From: Frisingicoccus sp902471845
GTDB lineage: Bacteria; Bacillota; Clostridia; Lachnospirales; Lachnospiraceae
Length of the DNA: 64,000 bases
NCBI RefSeq assembly: GCF_047030795.1
Contig: NZ_JBKYIC010000001.1
Strand: one strand, 5' to 3'
Part shown: positions 34,325-43,065 of the stretch, piece after piece
Numbering within the stretch: the stretch's first letter is position 1
Layout: every line of letters starts with the position of its first letter
Notes under the pieces: model-generated
Told to the model about the DNA's origin: nothing
Databases searched by the model: none
Seen by the model: the letters and a program-made list of their open reading frames with translations, nothing else
Translations under genes and position numbers: made by a program

Positions 34325-36196
34325 ATGAAAAAACTTGCTTTAACCGATGATATTCTCATGAAGGTGGAAAAGCCGGCAAGATATCTCGGTAATGAATATA
34401 ATGCGGTATATAAGGACCCTTCATCGGTGGACATTCGTTTTGCCATGTGTTTCCCCGATGTGTATGAAATAGGTATGTCCTACCTTGGAATACAGATTAT
34501 TTATGATATGTTGAATCAGCGGGAGGACGTTTATTGCGAACGTCTCTATTCACCGTGGATGGATTTGGATGCCATCATGCGTGAACGTCATATTCCGTTG
34601 TTTGCTCTGGAATCTCAGGACCCTGTTAAGGATTTTGATTTTCTTGCAATGACCCTTCAGTATGAAATGTGTTATACCAACGTGCTTCAGATTCTGGATC
34701 TGAGTCAGATTCCATTAAAGTCAGCAGACCGTACAACAGACCATCCCTTTGTCATCGGCGGCGGTCCCTGCGCCTATAATCCGGAACCTCTGGCGGAATT
34801 TTTTGATATTTTTTATATTGGAGAAGCTGAAACGGTTTATTATGAATTAATGGATCGTTATAAAGTGTGGAAAAAAACAGGTGGAAGCCGAAAAGAATTT
34901 TTGATAGAAGCATCGAAGATTCCGGGGCTTTACGTTCCATCTTTATATGAAGTGGCCTATCATGAAGATGGAACAATTGCATCCTTTGAGCCTGTGGAAC
35001 CGGAAGTTCCAAGAAAAATCAAGAAACAGGTTGTTTCTGATTTAAGCCATACCTATTATCCTTCGAAACCTGTGGTGCCTTTTATTAAAGTGACTCAGGA
35101 CAGAGTGGTTCTTGAAATCCAGCGCGGCTGTATCCGTGGATGCCGTTTTTGTCAGGCTGGTAATGTGTACCGTCCAAATCGGGAAAGAGATTTGGATTTT
35201 CTGAAAAAATATGCTCATGATATGCTCGTATCCACCGGTCATGAGGAAATTTCATTGAGTTCCTTAAGTTCCAGCGATTATTCGCGTCTGGAAGAGTTGA
35301 CGACCTATTTGATTCAGGAATTCGGAGTAAAAGAACGGGTGAACATTTCCCTTCCATCTCTGCGGATTGACGCTTTTTCCCTGGATGTGATGAGTCAGGT
35401 ACAGGATGTGAAAAAAAGCAGTCTGACGTTTGCGCCGGAAGCCGGTTCTCAGCGAATGCGGGATGTGATCAATAAAGGATTGACTGAGGAGGATATTTTC
35501 TCCGGTGCAATGGAAGCTTTTAACGGCGGATGGAACCGGGTAAAACTCTATTTCATGCTCGGTCTTCCGGGAGAAACCTATGACGATATCGAGGGCATTG
35601 CAAAATTGTCAAATGATATTGCTGCCCTTTATTATACCATTCCGAAGGACAAACGTCCGGGAGCCAGGGTGGATGTGGTGTCCAGTACCTCATTCTTTGT
35701 ACCGAAGCCATTTACACCGTTTCAGTGGGTGCCTCAGAATACAACGGAACAGTTTAAAGATAAACAGCATTTCTTAAGTCATAAGATGAAAGAACAGCTT
35801 AACCGGAAGAGTATGCGGTATAACTGGCATGATTTCGATCTGACGGCTTTGGAAGGATTTTTGGCCAGAGGTGACCGTAAGGTCGGTGAAGTTATTTACA
35901 AAGCATATAAGAAAGGTTGTATGTTTGATTCCTGGTCCGAATATTTCTATTATGATCGCTGGCTTGAAGCGATGGATGAAGCTGGTGTGGACCCGGCCTT
36001 TTACACAGGACGGGCCCGTGAATATGATGAGATACTTCCGTGGGACTTCATTGATGCCGGCGTGACAAAAGAATTTTTATGGCGGGAATATGTACAGTCC
36101 CAGAAAGAGACGGTAACGCCGAACTGCCGTATGCAGTGTTCCGGCTGCGGCTGTCGGGTTTATGAAGGAGGTGTCTGTTTTGAAGGTACGAATTAA
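34325..36196 (+). CDS. TIGR03960-type B12-binding radical SAM protein
   Basis: 623 residues. An N-terminal region with a B12-binding-like fold (about 1-200) is followed by a radical SAM core with the iron-sulfur motif CIRGCRFC (Cys269, 273, 276), and a C-terminal cysteine cluster (CRMQCSGCGC). AAAAGGAG precedes the start. The next gene overlaps it by 17 bases and belongs to the partner family TIGR03936; together with rng and rplU this order is common in Clostridia. The substrate is unknown. Confidence 0.93.
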   Translation: MKKLALTDDILMKVEKPARYLGNEYNAVYKDPSSVDIRFAMCFPDVYEIGMSYLGIQIIYDMLNQREDVYCERLYSPWMDLDAIMRERHIPLFALESQDPVKDFDFLAMTLQYEMCYTNVLQILDLSQIPLKSADRTTDHPFVIGGGPCAYNPEPLAEFFDIFYIGEAETVYYELMDRYKVWKKTGGSRKEFLIEASKIPGLYVPSLYEVAYHEDGTIASFEPVEPEVPRKIKKQVVSDLSHTYYPSKPVVPFIKVTQDRVVLEIQRGCIRGCRFCQAGNVYRPNRERDLDFLKKYAHDMLVSTGHEEISLSSLSSSDYSRLEELTTYLIQEFGVKERVNISLPSLRIDAFSLDVMSQVQDVKKSSLTFAPEAGSQRMRDVINKGLTEEDIFSGAMEAFNGGWNRVKLYFMLGLPGETYDDIEGIAKLSNDIAALYYTIPKDKRPGARVDVVSSTSFFVPKPFTPFQWVPQNTTEQFKDKQHFLSHKMKEQLNRKSMRYNWHDFDLTALEGFLARGDRKVGEVIYKAYKKGCMFDSWSEYFYYDRWLEAMDEAGVDPAFYTGRAREYDEILPWDFIDAGVTKEFLWREYVQSQKETVTPNCRMQCSGCGCRVYEGGVCFEGTN

Positions 36197-36863
36197 ATTT
36201 GCCAAAGAAGGTATTATGCGTTTTATCGGTCATCTGGATATGATGCGTTATTTTCAAAAGGCGTTTCGGCGCTCCGGAATAGACATTCAGTACTCCCAGG
36301 GATTCAGTCCGCATCAGCTTATTTCCTTTGCAGCGCCACTGGGTGTCGGACTGACAAGTACCGGTGAATATATGGATATTGTTATGGGTGAATGTCCGTC
36401 TTCAGAAGAACTGGTTCAGCGCATTAATGAACAGATGGTTGAGGGGGTACGCATTTTAAGTGCGGTAGCTCTGCCTGATGACAGTAAAAATGCCATGTCT
36501 ATCGTGGCAACCGCAGATTATCGGATAAGTTTCCGTGAAGGTATGTCGCCGGATTTTGAGCTTTCAGCGGCCATTCAGGAATTTATGGCTCAGGATGAGA
36601 TTATGGTCACCAAAAAGACAAAAAAGAGCGAAAAAACAATGGATATTAAACCAATGATTTATGTTTTTCGCGGAGATGGTGATGGATGTTTCATGAATGT
36701 GGCAACAGGAAGTACACAAAATCTGAAACCGGAGCAGGTCATGGCAACCCTCTACCAGTTTATGGGTAGAGAGTTTGACCCATTTGCAATCTACATTCAT
36801 CGAGAAGAAACGTATGGTGCTGATTTTAAACCTCTGGAAGCCTATGGCAATAGAATCGTGTAA
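36180..36863 (+). CDS. TIGR03936/DUF2344 radical-SAM-associated protein
   Basis: 227 residues. The family always accompanies the TIGR03960 protein upstream and in some genomes is fused to it. The N-terminus KVRIKFAKEGIMRFIGHLDMMR and FSPHQLISFAAPL are characteristic. I choose TTG at 36180 because GGAGG (36167-36171) is 8 bases upstream, inside the end of the previous gene; the longer reading from 36162 has no ribosome site. Confidence 0.9.
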   Translation: MKVRIKFAKEGIMRFIGHLDMMRYFQKAFRRSGIDIQYSQGFSPHQLISFAAPLGVGLTSTGEYMDIVMGECPSSEELVQRINEQMVEGVRILSAVALPDDSKNAMSIVATADYRISFREGMSPDFELSAAIQEFMAQDEIMVTKKTKKSEKTMDIKPMIYVFRGDGDGCFMNVATGSTQNLKPEQVMATLYQFMGREFDPFAIYIHREETYGADFKPLEAYGNRIV

Positions 36864-36869
36864 GTCAAT

Positions 36870-38060
36870 ATGATGTCGAAAGAAGTTATTATTACAAACT
36901 ATAAAAATCAATATATGATCGCATCCCTGTGTGATGGGAAAGCTGTAGAGATTTTCTTTAAAGCGCCGGATGCTTTGAGAATCGGCGATATTTTCATCGG
37001 CAAGGTAAAAAATATCGTAGAAAATATTCAGGCCGCCTTTGTGGAAATACAGCCGGGCATTGTCGGATATTATTCTTTAAAGACAAACACGCATCATCTG
37101 TTGGCCCGGCCGGCTGACAGAAAGTTAAGAGCCGGAGATGAACTGCTCGTTCAGGTAGAGCGGGGAAGTATCAAGAGTAAGGCTCCGGTACTGACAAGTA
37201 AAATTCAGCTTTCAGGAAAGAACATGGTATTCCTCGGAAATCAGCAATTTATCGGAATTTCAAAAAAAATTGTTTCCATGGAACGTCGTGAGGCATTGAA
37301 GGCATTGGGAAAGGCTTTAACCGGCACAGAGGCCAGAGGGCTGATCTTTCGTACAGACAGTGCCGGATGTGCAGATCATATACTCGAAGATGAATATCGA
37401 CAACTTGAAGTTGACTATAAAAATATTATGTCAATATATCCGAACCGAACCTGTTATTCAAGAATTTATACAAGACCGGAAGACTGGCTTCAGTATGTGC
37501 ATATGGTTCCTGAGCCGGGGCTTCGCATTTTAACGGATATGCCGGAGATTTATGATATGATTCAAAGTCAGTACGGCAATCTGCCGCAGCCACCGCTTGT
37601 AGGATTTTATGATGATCTGGAGTATCCGCTGATGAAGTTAAAAAGTATGGAAACTCAGATCGGTCGGGCCTTGTCTAAAAATGTCTGGTTAAAATCAGGG
37701 GCTTCACTGGTCATCGAATCAACAGAAGCACTGACTTCCATTGATGTAAACACGAGTAAGACTGAAATTCATAAAAAAGACGAGGAAACATTTTTACAGA
37801 TTAATATGGAAGCGGCGGCTGAAATATGTCGACAACTCAGACTGCGCAATCTATCCGGAATCATTATCGTGGATTTCATTAATCTTTCATTAAAGGAAGA
37901 CGAGACACGGTTAATGTCAGAATTAAAAAGACTGGCACGAAAAGATCCGGTGCCGCTGAATGTGGTAGACATGACAGCGCTTGGTCTGGTGGAAATGACC
38001 CGAAAACGGACTTATCGTCCTTTGCATGAACAGGTGAAGGAGGCGCAGACCAGTGAGTAA
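36870..38060 (+). CDS. rng: Ribonuclease G / E family protein
   Basis: 396 residues, the short clostridial form. An S1-like RNA-binding region is at about 35-110 (IGDIFIGKVKNIVENIQAAFVEI), and the catalytic metal-binding residues lie in TSIDVNTSK and IIIVDFINL. It matures rRNA and decays mRNA. No Shine-Dalgarno precedes either possible start (36870 or 36873), so it probably depends on coupling to the gene upstream. The PAP2 gene overlaps its end by 8 bases. Confidence 0.92.
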   Translation: MMSKEVIITNYKNQYMIASLCDGKAVEIFFKAPDALRIGDIFIGKVKNIVENIQAAFVEIQPGIVGYYSLKTNTHHLLARPADRKLRAGDELLVQVERGSIKSKAPVLTSKIQLSGKNMVFLGNQQFIGISKKIVSMERREALKALGKALTGTEARGLIFRTDSAGCADHILEDEYRQLEVDYKNIMSIYPNRTCYSRIYTRPEDWLQYVHMVPEPGLRILTDMPEIYDMIQSQYGNLPQPPLVGFYDDLEYPLMKLKSMETQIGRALSKNVWLKSGASLVIESTEALTSIDVNTSKTEIHKKDEETFLQINMEAAAEICRQLRLRNLSGIIIVDFINLSLKEDETRLMSELKRLARKDPVPLNVVDMTALGLVEMTRKRTYRPLHEQVKEAQTSE

Positions 38061-38535
38061 AGAACAATATTTGCATATTATCGGGTGGGCTGAAGAAAAA
38101 CCGCTGCGAAAAAAGTTTTTGTGCCGATTTAATCAGTTTCTGCCCGTTCTTTTAGCGGGAATTTATATGGTATGCCTTGTTCTGTGCTTTTTTGTTTACC
38201 CGGTATTTCTTATACGATTAATCATCCGACCGGCCCTTTGTTTTTTAATTGTAACCGTTCTAAGGTATATTCTGAAATTTCCAAGGCCCTACGATGTCTA
38301 TGGTTTTGTTCCGATTTGCGGTTATCATCCGGGAAAAAATCGGAGTTTCCCCAGTCGACATGCGGCCAGTGCCGCAATTATTGCTTTAGAGATTTTTCAT
38401 CTCTGGAGTGGTCTGGGAATTTTTCTTATCATTCTTGCATTATTTATCGGAGCCCTTCGGATTTTGTGCGGAAATCACTTTGTGAAAGATGTTCTTGCAG
38501 CATATGTGATTGCTTTTTTGCTTAATATTCTGTAA
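38053..38535 (+). CDS. PAP2-family membrane phosphatase
   Basis: 160 residues with four or so hydrophobic segments. The three phosphatase blocks are visible: KFPRPYD near residue 75, SFPSRHAASA near 99, and GNHFVKDVLAA near 143. Such enzymes remove phosphate from lipid phosphates or undecaprenyl diphosphate. The start is GTG with AAGGAGG upstream, inside the end of rng. The exact lipid substrate cannot be told. Confidence 0.88.
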   Translation: MSKEQYLHIIGWAEEKPLRKKFLCRFNQFLPVLLAGIYMVCLVLCFFVYPVFLIRLIIRPALCFLIVTVLRYILKFPRPYDVYGFVPICGYHPGKNRSFPSRHAASAAIIALEIFHLWSGLGIFLIILALFIGALRILCGNHFVKDVLAAYVIAFLLNIL

Positions 38536-38581
38536 ATTTGAAATATAATTTTAAAAAATTCTAAAAATTACTGGAATATAA

Positions 38582-38610
38582 TTGACGTTTTCAGAATATT
38601 ATGCTATAAT
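38582..38610 (+). promoter_or_regulatory. Sigma-A promoter of the first cytidylate-kinase-like gene
   Basis: TTGACG (38582-38587), 17-base spacer, perfect TATAAT (38605-38610), 42 bases before the start. Confidence 0.8.
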
Positions 38611-38652
38611 AAAGTCAGATCATAGAATATCTTTAATAAAGGGGGTCTGGTT

Positions 38653-39255
38653 ATGGGTAACAATTATATTATCACTATTGGCCGTGAATATGGAAGCGGC
38701 GGCTTTGAAATTGGTAAGAAACTTGCTGAGAAACTTGGCATCGGATTTTATGACAAAAATCTGATTGATGCAGCGGCTGAAAAGAGTGGTATTCATATCG
38801 ATATGCTCCATAAAGCCGATGAAAGAACTGCAAATCCATTGACAAATCCATTTATCCATCCGGGATATGAATCCGGTACGATTAATGATCGTTTATTCTG
38901 GACCCAGTCGGAAGTTATTCGTGACCTGGCTGATAAGGAATCCTGTGTAATCATCGGACGGTGTGCGGATTTCGTTTTAAGAGAACATGAAAATGTACTG
39001 AAAATCTTTATTCAGGCGCCTTTAGCCGATCGGGTTGCCCGCATTTCTGAAAAATATTTGATTGAGATACCATCTGAAGCAAAAAAAGAAGTGTTGCGCA
39101 ATGATAAGCTTCGCCGGAGCTATTATCAGTTTTATACCGATAACAAGTGGGGCGGCAGGGACCATAAAGACCTGGTTATCAACAGTAGTGTTCTCGGTAT
39201 TGACGGTACTGTAGATTTTATTAAAGATTTTGTCAATCGCAAATTTAATACATAA
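38653..39255 (+). CDS. Cytidylate kinase-like protein, copy 1
   Basis: 200 residues. The nucleotide-binding loop IGREYGSGGFEIGKKLAEKLG at about 8-27 is that of the cytidylate kinase-like family, which differs from classic Cmk. Other shared blocks are CVIIGRCADFVL near 99 and SYYQFYTDNKWG near 157. AAAGGGGG precedes the start. It has its own promoter and terminator, and a paralogue follows 258 bases later. The true phosphate acceptor is unknown. Confidence 0.88.
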   Translation: MGNNYIITIGREYGSGGFEIGKKLAEKLGIGFYDKNLIDAAAEKSGIHIDMLHKADERTANPLTNPFIHPGYESGTINDRLFWTQSEVIRDLADKESCVIIGRCADFVLREHENVLKIFIQAPLADRVARISEKYLIEIPSEAKKEVLRNDKLRRSYYQFYTDNKWGGRDHKDLVINSSVLGIDGTVDFIKDFVNRKFNT

Positions 39256-39278
39256 TCCCCCTGCATGTATATGTGTAA

Positions 39279-39306
39279 AGGCTGCCAGTAATGGCAGTCT
39301 TTTTTA
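39279..39306 (+). terminator. Intrinsic terminator of kinase copy 1
   Basis: AGGCTGCCA pairs with TGGCAGTCT (one G-U pair) around GTAA and is followed by a T run. Confidence 0.85.
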
Positions 39307-39435
39307 TGTTATAGGAAATTGCTTCGCATCCTCCAACTGGTTCATTTTAAATCACGACTGGTTCGATAGGTCGGACAACTGGTATAATTGTATTTAAATT
39401 GTACAGAAAAAACATAATAAATACATCAATTTGCA

Positions 39436-39464
39436 TTGACTTTCAAGATTAAAAAAGCTACTAT
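39436..39464 (+). promoter_or_regulatory. Sigma-A promoter of kinase copy 2
   Basis: TTGACT (39436-39441), 17-base spacer, TACTAT (39459-39464), 49 bases before the start. The rest of the 258-base gap holds only the terminator of copy 1. Confidence 0.65.
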
Positions 39465-39513
39465 ATAGGTGTAAGGACGAGATATATTGCAACGAAAAAA
39501 AGGGGGCTTTTAT

Positions 39514-40146
39514 ATGAGTGGCAATTATATCATTACAATCGGACGAGAGTATGGCAGCGGTGGTCTTGAGATTGGTCAGAAACTGGCTGAAAAATTGGGC
39601 ATTAAATGTTATGACAAAGAATTGATCTACCTGGTTGCCGAAAAAAAGGGCTTAAAAAAAGAAATCCTCGAAAAAGTGGATGAGAAAAAAGGAAGTTCTC
39701 TTCTCGAACCGTCCGGAAGCTTTTTCCCAAGCAGACCTTCAAAAAACCTTCCTGCTTTTGGCGCTTTTGGAAAGACGATAAACGATAAAGCCTTTCTTCT
39801 CGAATCGGCTGTTATTCACAGCCTGGCCGAAGAGGAATCTTGTGTGATTATTGGCCGGTGCGCAGATATGTTACTGAAAGACAGAGGAAATGTTCTGTCG
39901 GTATTTATTCAGGCACCGAAACAGGCACGGATCAAACGATTAGCAGAACGACTTCAGTTATCGGAAGAGATGGCTGAAAAAGAGATGCGCCGTATTGATA
40001 AAATCCGTGCATCCTATTATCAGTTCTATACCGACAGCAAATGGGGTGACAGGAACAATTTTGACCTGGTCATTAACAGTGCCGCTTTCGGAATAGATAA
40101 TGCAGTAAACATTATTAAGAATATTGCAGAAAACAAATTCAGTTAA
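39514..40146 (+). CDS. Cytidylate kinase-like protein, copy 2
   Basis: 210 residues, clearly a duplicate of the upstream gene: the loop IGREYGSGGLEIGQKLAEKLG, CVIIGRCADMLL and SYYQFYTDSKWGD all recur. Copy 2 has about 10 extra residues with a Ser/Pro-rich stretch near 70-85. ATG 39514 follows AAAGGGGG by 7 bases, so the reading from 39487 is rejected. Both copies have separate promoters and may respond to different signals. Confidence 0.88.
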   Translation: MSGNYIITIGREYGSGGLEIGQKLAEKLGIKCYDKELIYLVAEKKGLKKEILEKVDEKKGSSLLEPSGSFFPSRPSKNLPAFGAFGKTINDKAFLLESAVIHSLAEEESCVIIGRCADMLLKDRGNVLSVFIQAPKQARIKRLAERLQLSEEMAEKEMRRIDKIRASYYQFYTDSKWGDRNNFDLVINSAAFGIDNAVNIIKNIAENKFS

Positions 40147-40197
40147 TTTCTCAGGGGATATTGATATTCCTGGAGAAATTGCATCCCCTCTTAACCA

Positions 40198-40224
40198 GGG
40201 CTGCCATGAAGGCAGCCCCGTTTT
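40198..40224 (+). terminator. Hairpin after kinase copy 2
   Basis: GGGCTGCC pairs perfectly with GGCAGCCC around ATGAA; the T tract is short (CCGTTTT). Confidence 0.75.
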
Positions 40225-40298
40225 AATTCATACGACAATAGATTGGGGTGAAACCTTGTTTTTTGTTGAATTTTATACAATTTGTTGGATGAAACCCA

Positions 40299-40327
40299 TT
40301 GACAACGAATGACTGCCATGGTAAACT
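40299..40327 (+). promoter_or_regulatory. Sigma-A promoter of the rplU operon
   Basis: Perfect TTGACA (40299-40304), 17-base spacer, TAAACT (40322-40327), giving a leader of about 75 bases before rplU. Confidence 0.7.
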
Positions 40328-40333
40328 AATCTA

Positions 40334-40402
40334 GTGTGCCGCTCAGTGGGGTTTTAAGTTCTCTAAGAGACACCGAAGCTGGCGAGTTTTATTATTAGGA
40401 GG
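40334..40402 (+). promoter_or_regulatory. rplU 5' leader, probable L21-type ribosomal leader
   Basis: The leader has foldable parts (CCGCTCAGTGG, CTCTAAGAG, and GCC...GGC closing pairs) ending at AGGAGGTG. L21 leaders are known in this position in low-GC Gram-positives; I infer identity from place, size and folding only. Confidence 0.5.
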
Positions 40403-40408
40403 TGCCAT

Positions 40409-40717
40409 ATGTACGCGATTATAGCAACAGGTGGTAAACAGTACAAAGTATCTGAAGGCGACGTTATCCGTGTTGAAAAACTTGGTATCGAAGCTGGTGA
40501 GTCCGTTGTATTTGATCAGGTTCTTGTTGTCAGCGGTGATGATGTGAAGGTTGGTAATCCAACAGTAGCTAACGCAACTGTTTCCGGAACTGTTATGTGT
40601 GAAGGAAAAGCTAAAAAAGTCATCGTTTACAGATACAAGAGAAAAACCGGATATCACAAAAAGAATGGTCACAGACAGGCGTATACACAGGTTAAGATTG
40701 ATAAGATCAACGCTTAA
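40409..40717 (+). CDS. rplU: 50S ribosomal protein L21
   Basis: 102 residues, starting MYAIIATGGKQYKVSEGD, the standard L21 N-terminus, with the C-terminal YKRKTGYHKKNGHRQAYT RNA-binding part. AGGAGGTG is 6 bases before the start. It heads the rplU-prp-rpmA-obgE operon conserved in Firmicutes. Confidence 0.98.
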   Translation: MYAIIATGGKQYKVSEGDVIRVEKLGIEAGESVVFDQVLVVSGDDVKVGNPTVANATVSGTVMCEGKAKKVIVYRYKRKTGYHKKNGHRQAYTQVKIDKINA

Positions 40718-40732
40718 TCCGGGTGATGAATC

Positions 40733-41062
40733 ATGATTTGGGTAACTGTTGTCCGTACAAAGGACAACCAGATCCGGTCTTTCCAGGTTTCCGGACATGC
40801 TGAGTATGCAGAAAGCGGACAGGATATTGTGTGCAGTGCAGTTTCCGCATTGACGATTACGACGATCAATGCACTGTCTATGTATACTTCTCAGGTTTTT
40901 GAAACGGATGCGGATGAGGAAAGCGGCTGTATTACCGTGAATTTTACCGAACCGCTGAATCATGACGGAGAGCTTCTGGTAAATTCTATGATTCTCGGAT
41001 TACGAACCATTGAAAATGAGTATAACGACGAATATATACACGTAGATTTCAGGGAGGTGTAG
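40733..41062 (+). CDS. prp: Ribosomal-processing cysteine protease Prp
   Basis: 109 residues. Prp (YsxB) removes the N-terminal extension of L27 in Firmicutes. The catalytic pair is visible: His in SGHAEYAESG near residue 22 and Cys in DIVCSAVSAL near 34. The L27 encoded directly downstream carries the matching cleavage site. GGGTGATG lies ahead of the start. Confidence 0.95.
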   Translation: MIWVTVVRTKDNQIRSFQVSGHAEYAESGQDIVCSAVSALTITTINALSMYTSQVFETDADEESGCITVNFTEPLNHDGELLVNSMILGLRTIENEYNDEYIHVDFREV

Positions 41063-41065
41063 ACG

Positions 41066-41356
41066 ATGTTAAAAATGAACCTTCAGTTTTTCGCTCATAA
41101 AAAGGGTGTTGGTTCCACAAAGAACGGCAGAGATTCCGAATCGAAACGTTTAGGAGCGAAAAGAGCAGACGGACAGTTTGTAAAAGCCGGAAACATTCTT
41201 TACAGACAGCGTGGTACTAAAATCCATCCAGGCGTAAATGTTGGCCGCGGTGGCGATGATACATTATTTGCTTTAGTTGACGGTGTTGTAAGATTCGAAA
41301 GAAAAGGTAGAGATAAAAAACAGGTTTCTATCTATCCGGTAGCAGCAAACGAATAA
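41066..41356 (+). CDS. rpmA: 50S ribosomal protein L27 with Prp-cleaved N-terminus
   Basis: 96 residues. The first nine residues, MLKMNLQFF, precede AHKKGVGSTKNGRDS; this fits the Firmicute Prp site, with cleavage expected after Phe9. The mature N-terminus reaches toward the peptidyl-transferase centre. GGGAGGTG precedes the start, at the end of prp. Confidence 0.97.
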   Translation: MLKMNLQFFAHKKGVGSTKNGRDSESKRLGAKRADGQFVKAGNILYRQRGTKIHPGVNVGRGGDDTLFALVDGVVRFERKGRDKKQVSIYPVAANE

Positions 41357-41367
41357 GAATGAACAGG

Positions 41368-41401
41368 CGACTTCAGATTTTAATATTTGAAGTCGTTTTT
41401 T
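41368..41401 (+). terminator. Intrinsic terminator between rpmA and obgE
   Basis: CGACTTCA pairs with TGAAGTCG and six T follow. It separates the ribosomal-protein part from obgE. Confidence 0.85.
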
Positions 41402-41445
41402 CTTAAGTGGACAAACGCATCCCTCACAGAAAGGATGGAAAAAAT

Positions 41446-42735
41446 ATGTTTGTAGATAAAGCAAAAATATATGTTCGTTCCGGTAAGGGCGGCGACGGTC
41501 ATGTCAGCTTTCGCAGAGAGCTTTTTGTACCTGCCGGCGGACCGAACGGTGGTGACGGCGGTAAGGGCGGCGATGTTATCTTTGTAGTGGACAAAGGGCT
41601 GAACACGTTGACGGATTTCCGTCATGTCCGCAAATATACAGCCGGTGACGGCGAACCGGGCGGTAAAAACCGATGTCATGGTTCTGATGGTGAGGATATC
41701 ATCATCAAAGTACCGGAAGGAACGATTATAAAAGAAGAGGAATCCGGTCTTGTCATTGCCGATATGTCGGGAGAAAATGAGAGGCTGGTGCTATTAAAGG
41801 GCGGCCGCGGCGGCAAAGGAAATCAGCATTATGCCACACCGACGATGCAGGCTCCCAAATATGCTCAGCCAGGCCAGAAAGCTCAGGAACTGAATCTGAT
41901 TCTGGAGCTGAAGGTGATTGCAGATGTGGGGCTTGTTGGCTTTCCGAATGTGGGTAAATCCACATTTTTGGCTCGTGTGACAAACGCAAAACCAAAGATT
42001 GCCAATTATCATTTTACAACCCTGAGCCCAAATCTTGGCGTTGTGGATCTGGACGGCAGTGACGGCTTTGTCATCGCAGATATTCCGGGGATTATCGAAG
42101 GCGCTTCGGAAGGCGTTGGGTTGGGACATGAGTTCCTGCGTCATATCGAACGTACCCGTGTCATTATTCATATTGTGGATGCAGCCGGAGTGGAAGGTCG
42201 CGATCCGATCAATGATATTCATATGATTCAGAAAGAATTGGCGGCTTATAATGAACTGTTGGCAGGACGGCCTCAGGTGATTGCAGCCAACAAGATTGAC
42301 GCTTTATATGAAGGCGAGAATGATGATGCGATTCAGCTTTTAAAGGAAGAATTTGAACCGCAGGGTATGAAAGTATTTCCGATATCCGCAGTCAGTGGAA
42401 AAGGTGTACGAGAATTACTTTATTATGTAAATAATCTTCTTAAGGAGATTGGTGAAGAAAAGATTACTTTTGAACGGGAATATTTTCCGGAGCAGATGGA
42501 AGAAAATCTTCCATTTACCGTATTCAAATCAGAAGAAGAAGAGAATGTATATCATGTGGAAGGTCCTCGGATTGAGCGTATGCTTGGATATACTAATCTG
42601 GAATCCGAAAAAGGTTTTGATTTCTTCCAGAAATTTATGAAAGATAATGGCGTTTTGGATGAATTAGAGGCGCTTGGCATCCAGGATGGCGACACCGTAA
42701 AGGTTTATTATCATGAATTTGAATATTACAAATAA
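41446..42735 (+). CDS. obgE: GTPase Obg (CgtA)
   Basis: 429 residues. The glycine-rich Obg fold spans about 1-158 (KIYVRSGKGGDGHVSFRRE). The GTPase domain has GFPNVGKST near 166, DIPGIIEGASEGVGLG near 212 and NKID near 283, and a C-terminal OCT domain starts at about 350. Obg acts in 50S assembly and stress/sporulation control. ATG 41446 fits the family N-terminus (MFVDKAKIYV); the upstream reading from 41407 is not conserved-looking. Confidence 0.97.
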   Translation: MFVDKAKIYVRSGKGGDGHVSFRRELFVPAGGPNGGDGGKGGDVIFVVDKGLNTLTDFRHVRKYTAGDGEPGGKNRCHGSDGEDIIIKVPEGTIIKEEESGLVIADMSGENERLVLLKGGRGGKGNQHYATPTMQAPKYAQPGQKAQELNLILELKVIADVGLVGFPNVGKSTFLARVTNAKPKIANYHFTTLSPNLGVVDLDGSDGFVIADIPGIIEGASEGVGLGHEFLRHIERTRVIIHIVDAAGVEGRDPINDIHMIQKELAAYNELLAGRPQVIAANKIDALYEGENDDAIQLLKEEFEPQGMKVFPISAVSGKGVRELLYYVNNLLKEIGEEKITFEREYFPEQMEENLPFTVFKSEEEENVYHVEGPRIERMLGYTNLESEKGFDFFQKFMKDNGVLDELEALGIQDGDTVKVYYHEFEYYK

Positions 42736-42750
42736 CAGGAGGACAGGGTT

Positions 42751-43053
42751 TTGATAAAAAACAGTAAGCAGAGAGCCTATTTAAAAGGACTTGCAATGAA
42801 TATAACTCCGATTTTCCAAATTGGCAAATCCAGTCTGACGCCGGAATTGACGAAGGCAGTGGATGAGGCATTGGCAGCCAGAGAATTGATTAAAATTTCC
42901 GTACTTCAGAATTGCCTGGATGATCCAAGAGCAATTGCTGAATATCTGAGTGAACGGACCCATTCGGATGTGGTTCAGGTCATTGGAAAAAAGATCGTTT
43001 TGTACAGGGAAGGTAAGGATAAAAAGAAAAAAATTATTCTCCCGGAACGATAG
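42751..43053 (+). CDS. yhbY: Ribosome assembly RNA-binding protein YhbY (CRM domain)
   Basis: 100 residues. The CRM fold is seen in KQRAYLKGLAMNITPIFQIGKSSLTPEL, with the GxxG-like loop GKSS. It binds rRNA in assembling 50S particles. The start is TTG at 42751, 8 bases after GGAGG (42738-42742); there is no better start. nadD follows 12 bases later. Confidence 0.93.
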   Translation: MIKNSKQRAYLKGLAMNITPIFQIGKSSLTPELTKAVDEALAARELIKISVLQNCLDDPRAIAEYLSERTHSDVVQVIGKKIVLYREGKDKKKKIILPER

Positions 43054-43065
43054 GAGGGCTTTGGT

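Noticed and set aside
40124..40312. A 62-residue open frame running from the end of kinase copy 2
   Set aside because: It overlaps the kinase in another frame, has no ribosome site and spans the terminator hairpin.
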